This document shows, in pieces, positions 4,498 to 6,100 of a DNA stretch of 6,100 nucleotides (position 1 is its first letter; every line of letters begins with the position of its first letter). The notes under the pieces are model-generated. The model ran no database searches. It worked only from the letters and a program-made list of their open reading frames with translations, and was not told the origin of the DNA. The stretch comes from Pseudomonadota bacterium (GTDB lineage Bacteria > Pseudomonadota > Alphaproteobacteria > Rhodospirillales > Casp-alpha2). The stretch spans positions 7,487 to 13,586 of the forward strand of contig JADFNT010000018.1 of NCBI GenBank assembly GCA_022563215.1, read 5' to 3'. A program made the position numbers and the translations under genes.

Positions 4498-5916
4498 ATG
4501 ACGAAGCGCTTAGTTGAACTCCTGCGCCGGGGCTGGGGGAAGCCGCCCCATGTGATCATCCGTTGGCTGGTTCGCCAGGCGCGGTCCGAGTTGGACCAGC
4601 GTCTGGCCCGGCGCCGGTCGCGGCGGATGACGCCAAGCCGATTGCTCGCCGCCCTTAAGGCTGAAAGCCTCGACAGCCTGTGGTCGCGGCTGGCGGAATC
4701 TCCTTTTGCCCCTTACACCGAACCCCTATCGGCCGGGGATTACGAAAAAATCTGCCCCGGCGACGGCGCCCGCATCATCCGGGCGGCGGAAAAGGCGGTC
4801 GAGCGGCGGGTCGATCTTCTGGGTTCGGGCGAAGTCGCGCTCGGACGGCCCATCCAATGGCATAAGGACTTCAAGAGCGGCCATAGCTGGCCGATGGCCC
4901 TTTTCCGCCGCCTCGATATCCTCGACCTGGACCGCGACAGCGACGTCAAGGTGCCGTGGGAACTGTCGCGCCTGCAGTGGCTGATCCCGGCGGGCCAGGC
5001 TTACCTGTTGACCGGCGACGAGCGCTATGCCGAGGCCGCGAGACAGGTCATCGAGGAATGGGCGGAAGCCAATCCGCTTGCCCGCGGCGTCAATTGGGCC
5101 TGTACCATGGACGTGGCGTTGCGGGGCATCGCCTTGGCGTGGCTGTTCCACGTCTTCCACCGCTCGGCCAAATGGTGGGACGGCGATTTCCGCGGTGATT
5201 TTCTCAAGCTTCTTTACCTGCATGGCGATTTCACTTCCCGGCACCTGGAATGGTCGGACGTCAACGGCAATCACCTGCTGGCCGACGCCGCCGGGCTGGT
5301 GGTGATGGGCCTGTTCTTCGGCACCGGCAGCGGGCCCCGGTCCTGGCAGCGGCGGGGATGGCAAATCCTCAATGACGAGCTGCCCCGACAGGTGTTCGCC
5401 GACGGGGTCGATTTCGAGGCCTCGACCGCCTATCACCGGCTGGTCCTGGAGCTGTTCCTGCTGCCCGCCCTGCACCGCCTGAAACAGGGTCTCGACGTCC
5501 CCGGCGCGTATGCCTCCCGGCTTCGCCGCATGGCGGCCTTCACCGCCGCCTATGGCCGCGCCGACGGCACCTCGCCGCTGTGGGGCGACGCCGACAACGG
5601 ACGGGTCCTGCCCTTCGGCCCCCAGGCCTGGGGCGACCACCGTTACCTTGTCGCTCAGGTGGGCCTGGCTTTCGGCGATGGCGCTCAAGCGGCCGCCGCC
5701 GGCCCGGAGGTGTTCTGGATGATGGGGCCGGACGCCGCCGCCAAGGCGGCCGAAAGCGCGCCTGAGGCCCCAAACGTGGGCTCCCGGGCCTTCCCCGATG
5801 GCGGCGTCTACATCATGCGCTCGGACGGCGGTAAGACCGGCCAATCGCGAACAAGAACCAGCCATGCCAGCGCCAACGCTATGACAGAGCCCACGATAGC
5901 CACGCCTGAGATGTAA
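4498..5916 (+). CDS. Heparinase II/III-family polysaccharide lyase, C-terminally truncated
   Basis: The 472-codon frame starts like heparinase-family proteins of alphaproteobacterial glycan loci (RRGWGKPPHVIIRWL). It continues through the alpha/alpha-toroid lyase domain: DVKVPWELSRLQW (about 155-167), VNWACTMDVALRGIAL, WSDVNGNHLLADAAG (Asn258, His259), VDFEASTAYHRL (Tyr312, His313) and LWGDADNGR. These regions line the active cleft of known family members. The beta-rich C-terminal domain should begin at about residue 430 (GGVYIMRSDGG) and run ~200 residues more. Instead the sequence becomes unrelated after about residue 443, ending in ~30 polar residues from a foreign segment. It is therefore probably inactive. 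The only ribosome site is a weak TAGGT overlapping the stop of the upstream epimerase remnant, which suggests former translational coupling. No export signal is evident. Confidence 0.8.
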   Translation: MTKRLVELLRRGWGKPPHVIIRWLVRQARSELDQRLARRRSRRMTPSRLLAALKAESLDSLWSRLAESPFAPYTEPLSAGDYEKICPGDGARIIRAAEKAVERRVDLLGSGEVALGRPIQWHKDFKSGHSWPMALFRRLDILDLDRDSDVKVPWELSRLQWLIPAGQAYLLTGDERYAEAARQVIEEWAEANPLARGVNWACTMDVALRGIALAWLFHVFHRSAKWWDGDFRGDFLKLLYLHGDFTSRHLEWSDVNGNHLLADAAGLVVMGLFFGTGSGPRSWQRRGWQILNDELPRQVFADGVDFEASTAYHRLVLELFLLPALHRLKQGLDVPGAYASRLRRMAAFTAAYGRADGTSPLWGDADNGRVLPFGPQAWGDHRYLVAQVGLAFGDGAQAAAAGPEVFWMMGPDAAAKAAESAPEAPNVGSRAFPDGGVYIMRSDGGKTGQSRTRTSHASANAMTEPTIATPEM

Positions 5917-6100
5917 CGGAACATGTAGCCGAAACCCAAACCGATGCCGATGAACACTGTGAGGAGGTTCGGAATCGACGCCGAACCCTGGTACGCGTCG
6001 GTGAATATCGTCCACACCAGAAAGGCGCCTGCGTAGATCGTAGCGACAACACGGAACCGGCCAAACCCAGCGGCGCCAAGCTGCACGGAGACGACCGGTG
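5808..6100 (-). CDS. Unrecognised small membrane protein, both ends incomplete
   Basis: The minus-strand frame enters from the right edge of the window and stays open to a stop at 5810-5808. It shows three hydrophobic stretches that look like membrane helices: VVATIYAGAFLVWTIF, LLTVFIGIGLGFGYMF and VAIVGSVIALALAWLVLV. The first two are separated by a polar loop (TDAYQGSASIPN). The last residues (about PVLPPSERMM) are merely the antisense of heparinase codons, so the true gene was cut near 5826-5845 and its original end is lost. A GTG at 6086 could be a start, but the frame continues upstream without a stop, so the start is undecided. I do not recognise the family. Coding status rests on the hydrophobic pattern, which the plus-strand frames do not explain. 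Confidence 0.5.
   Translation of the reverse strand, partial: PVVSVQLGAAGFGRFRVVATIYAGAFLVWTIFTDAYQGSASIPNLLTVFIGIGLGFGYMFRYISGVAIVGSVIALALAWLVLVRDWPVLPPSERMM
5826..5845. other. Fusion point between truncated heparinase and an opposite-strand membrane gene
   Basis: To the left, heparinase codons are well conserved through GGVYIMRSDG. To the right, the plus frame loses family character and stops within 30 codons, while the minus strand becomes a plausible membrane-protein frame. Both genes lose their 3' ends at the same point. No insertion sequence end or target duplication is visible. It could be a real deletion/inversion join or an assembly chimera. Confidence 0.55.

Noticed and set aside
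4388..4498. 36-residue frame whose ATG overlaps the HEPN stop and whose TAA overlaps the heparinase ATG, looking perfectly coupled
   Set aside because: It lacks a ribosome site, and most of it is the shifted reading of the second epimerase tail (the same GLPxPTNG pattern as at 170-412). The overlaps are best taken as chance.
4726..6015. Long (429-codon) minus-strand frame opposite heparinase
   Set aside because: The composition (rich in Arg, Gly, His, Pro) is typical of an antisense shadow, and the heparinase frame is clearly the conserved one.
1..6100. CRISPR array, tRNA or rRNA genes, complete insertion sequence
   Set aside because: No regularly spaced repeats, tRNA cloverleaf, rRNA-like segments or transposase motifs were seen on either strand by eye.

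Overview
The window looks like a high-G+C alphaproteobacterium, probably in or near the Rhodospirillales. This is an inference from GC-rich codon use and from the style of the envelope-sugar genes; no marker gene fixes the taxon. The setting looks like the edge of a surface-polysaccharide (LPS, capsule or O-antigen) locus that has been cut and re-joined several times.

Layout: positions 1-453 hold no intact gene. This stretch is AT-richer and carries the last ~33 codons of a lost NAD-dependent sugar epimerase (181-282), then a leader with several inverted repeats. Next is an intact cobalamin-binding-type radical SAM gene (454-1944, +). Converging on it is a two-gene minus-strand operon: a GmhB-like HAD phosphatase (3368-2805), then a transaldolase/fructose-6-phosphate aldolase-family gene (2790-2038). 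Both would fit supply of heptose or another phosphorylated sugar for envelope glycans. An AT-rich intergenic island (3369-3568) carries promoter candidates for both directions. Beyond it lies a two-gene toxin-antitoxin cassette of MNT/HEPN (MntA/HepT) type (3569-4388, +), with a palindromic operator candidate over its -35 element.

Directly after the cassette comes a second epimerase tail (about 4402-4488). Its conserved part matches the first tail at 35 of 39 bases, and it ends 9 nt before a heparinase II/III-family gene (4498-5916, +). That gene loses its C-terminal domain at about 5826-5845. The sequence there switches to the 3'-truncated end of an opposite-strand gene for a small membrane protein (about 5840-6100, -), which runs off the window.

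The radical SAM, phosphatase and aldolase genes read as intact metabolic genes. The two epimerase tails, the cassette and the heparinase/membrane-protein join are rearrangement scars. I see no clearly new multi-gene system. The most interesting item is the toxin-antitoxin cassette: its nucleotidyltransferase antitoxin has an extra basic N-terminal segment resembling a ribbon-helix-helix antitoxin, next to a matching operator-like palindrome.
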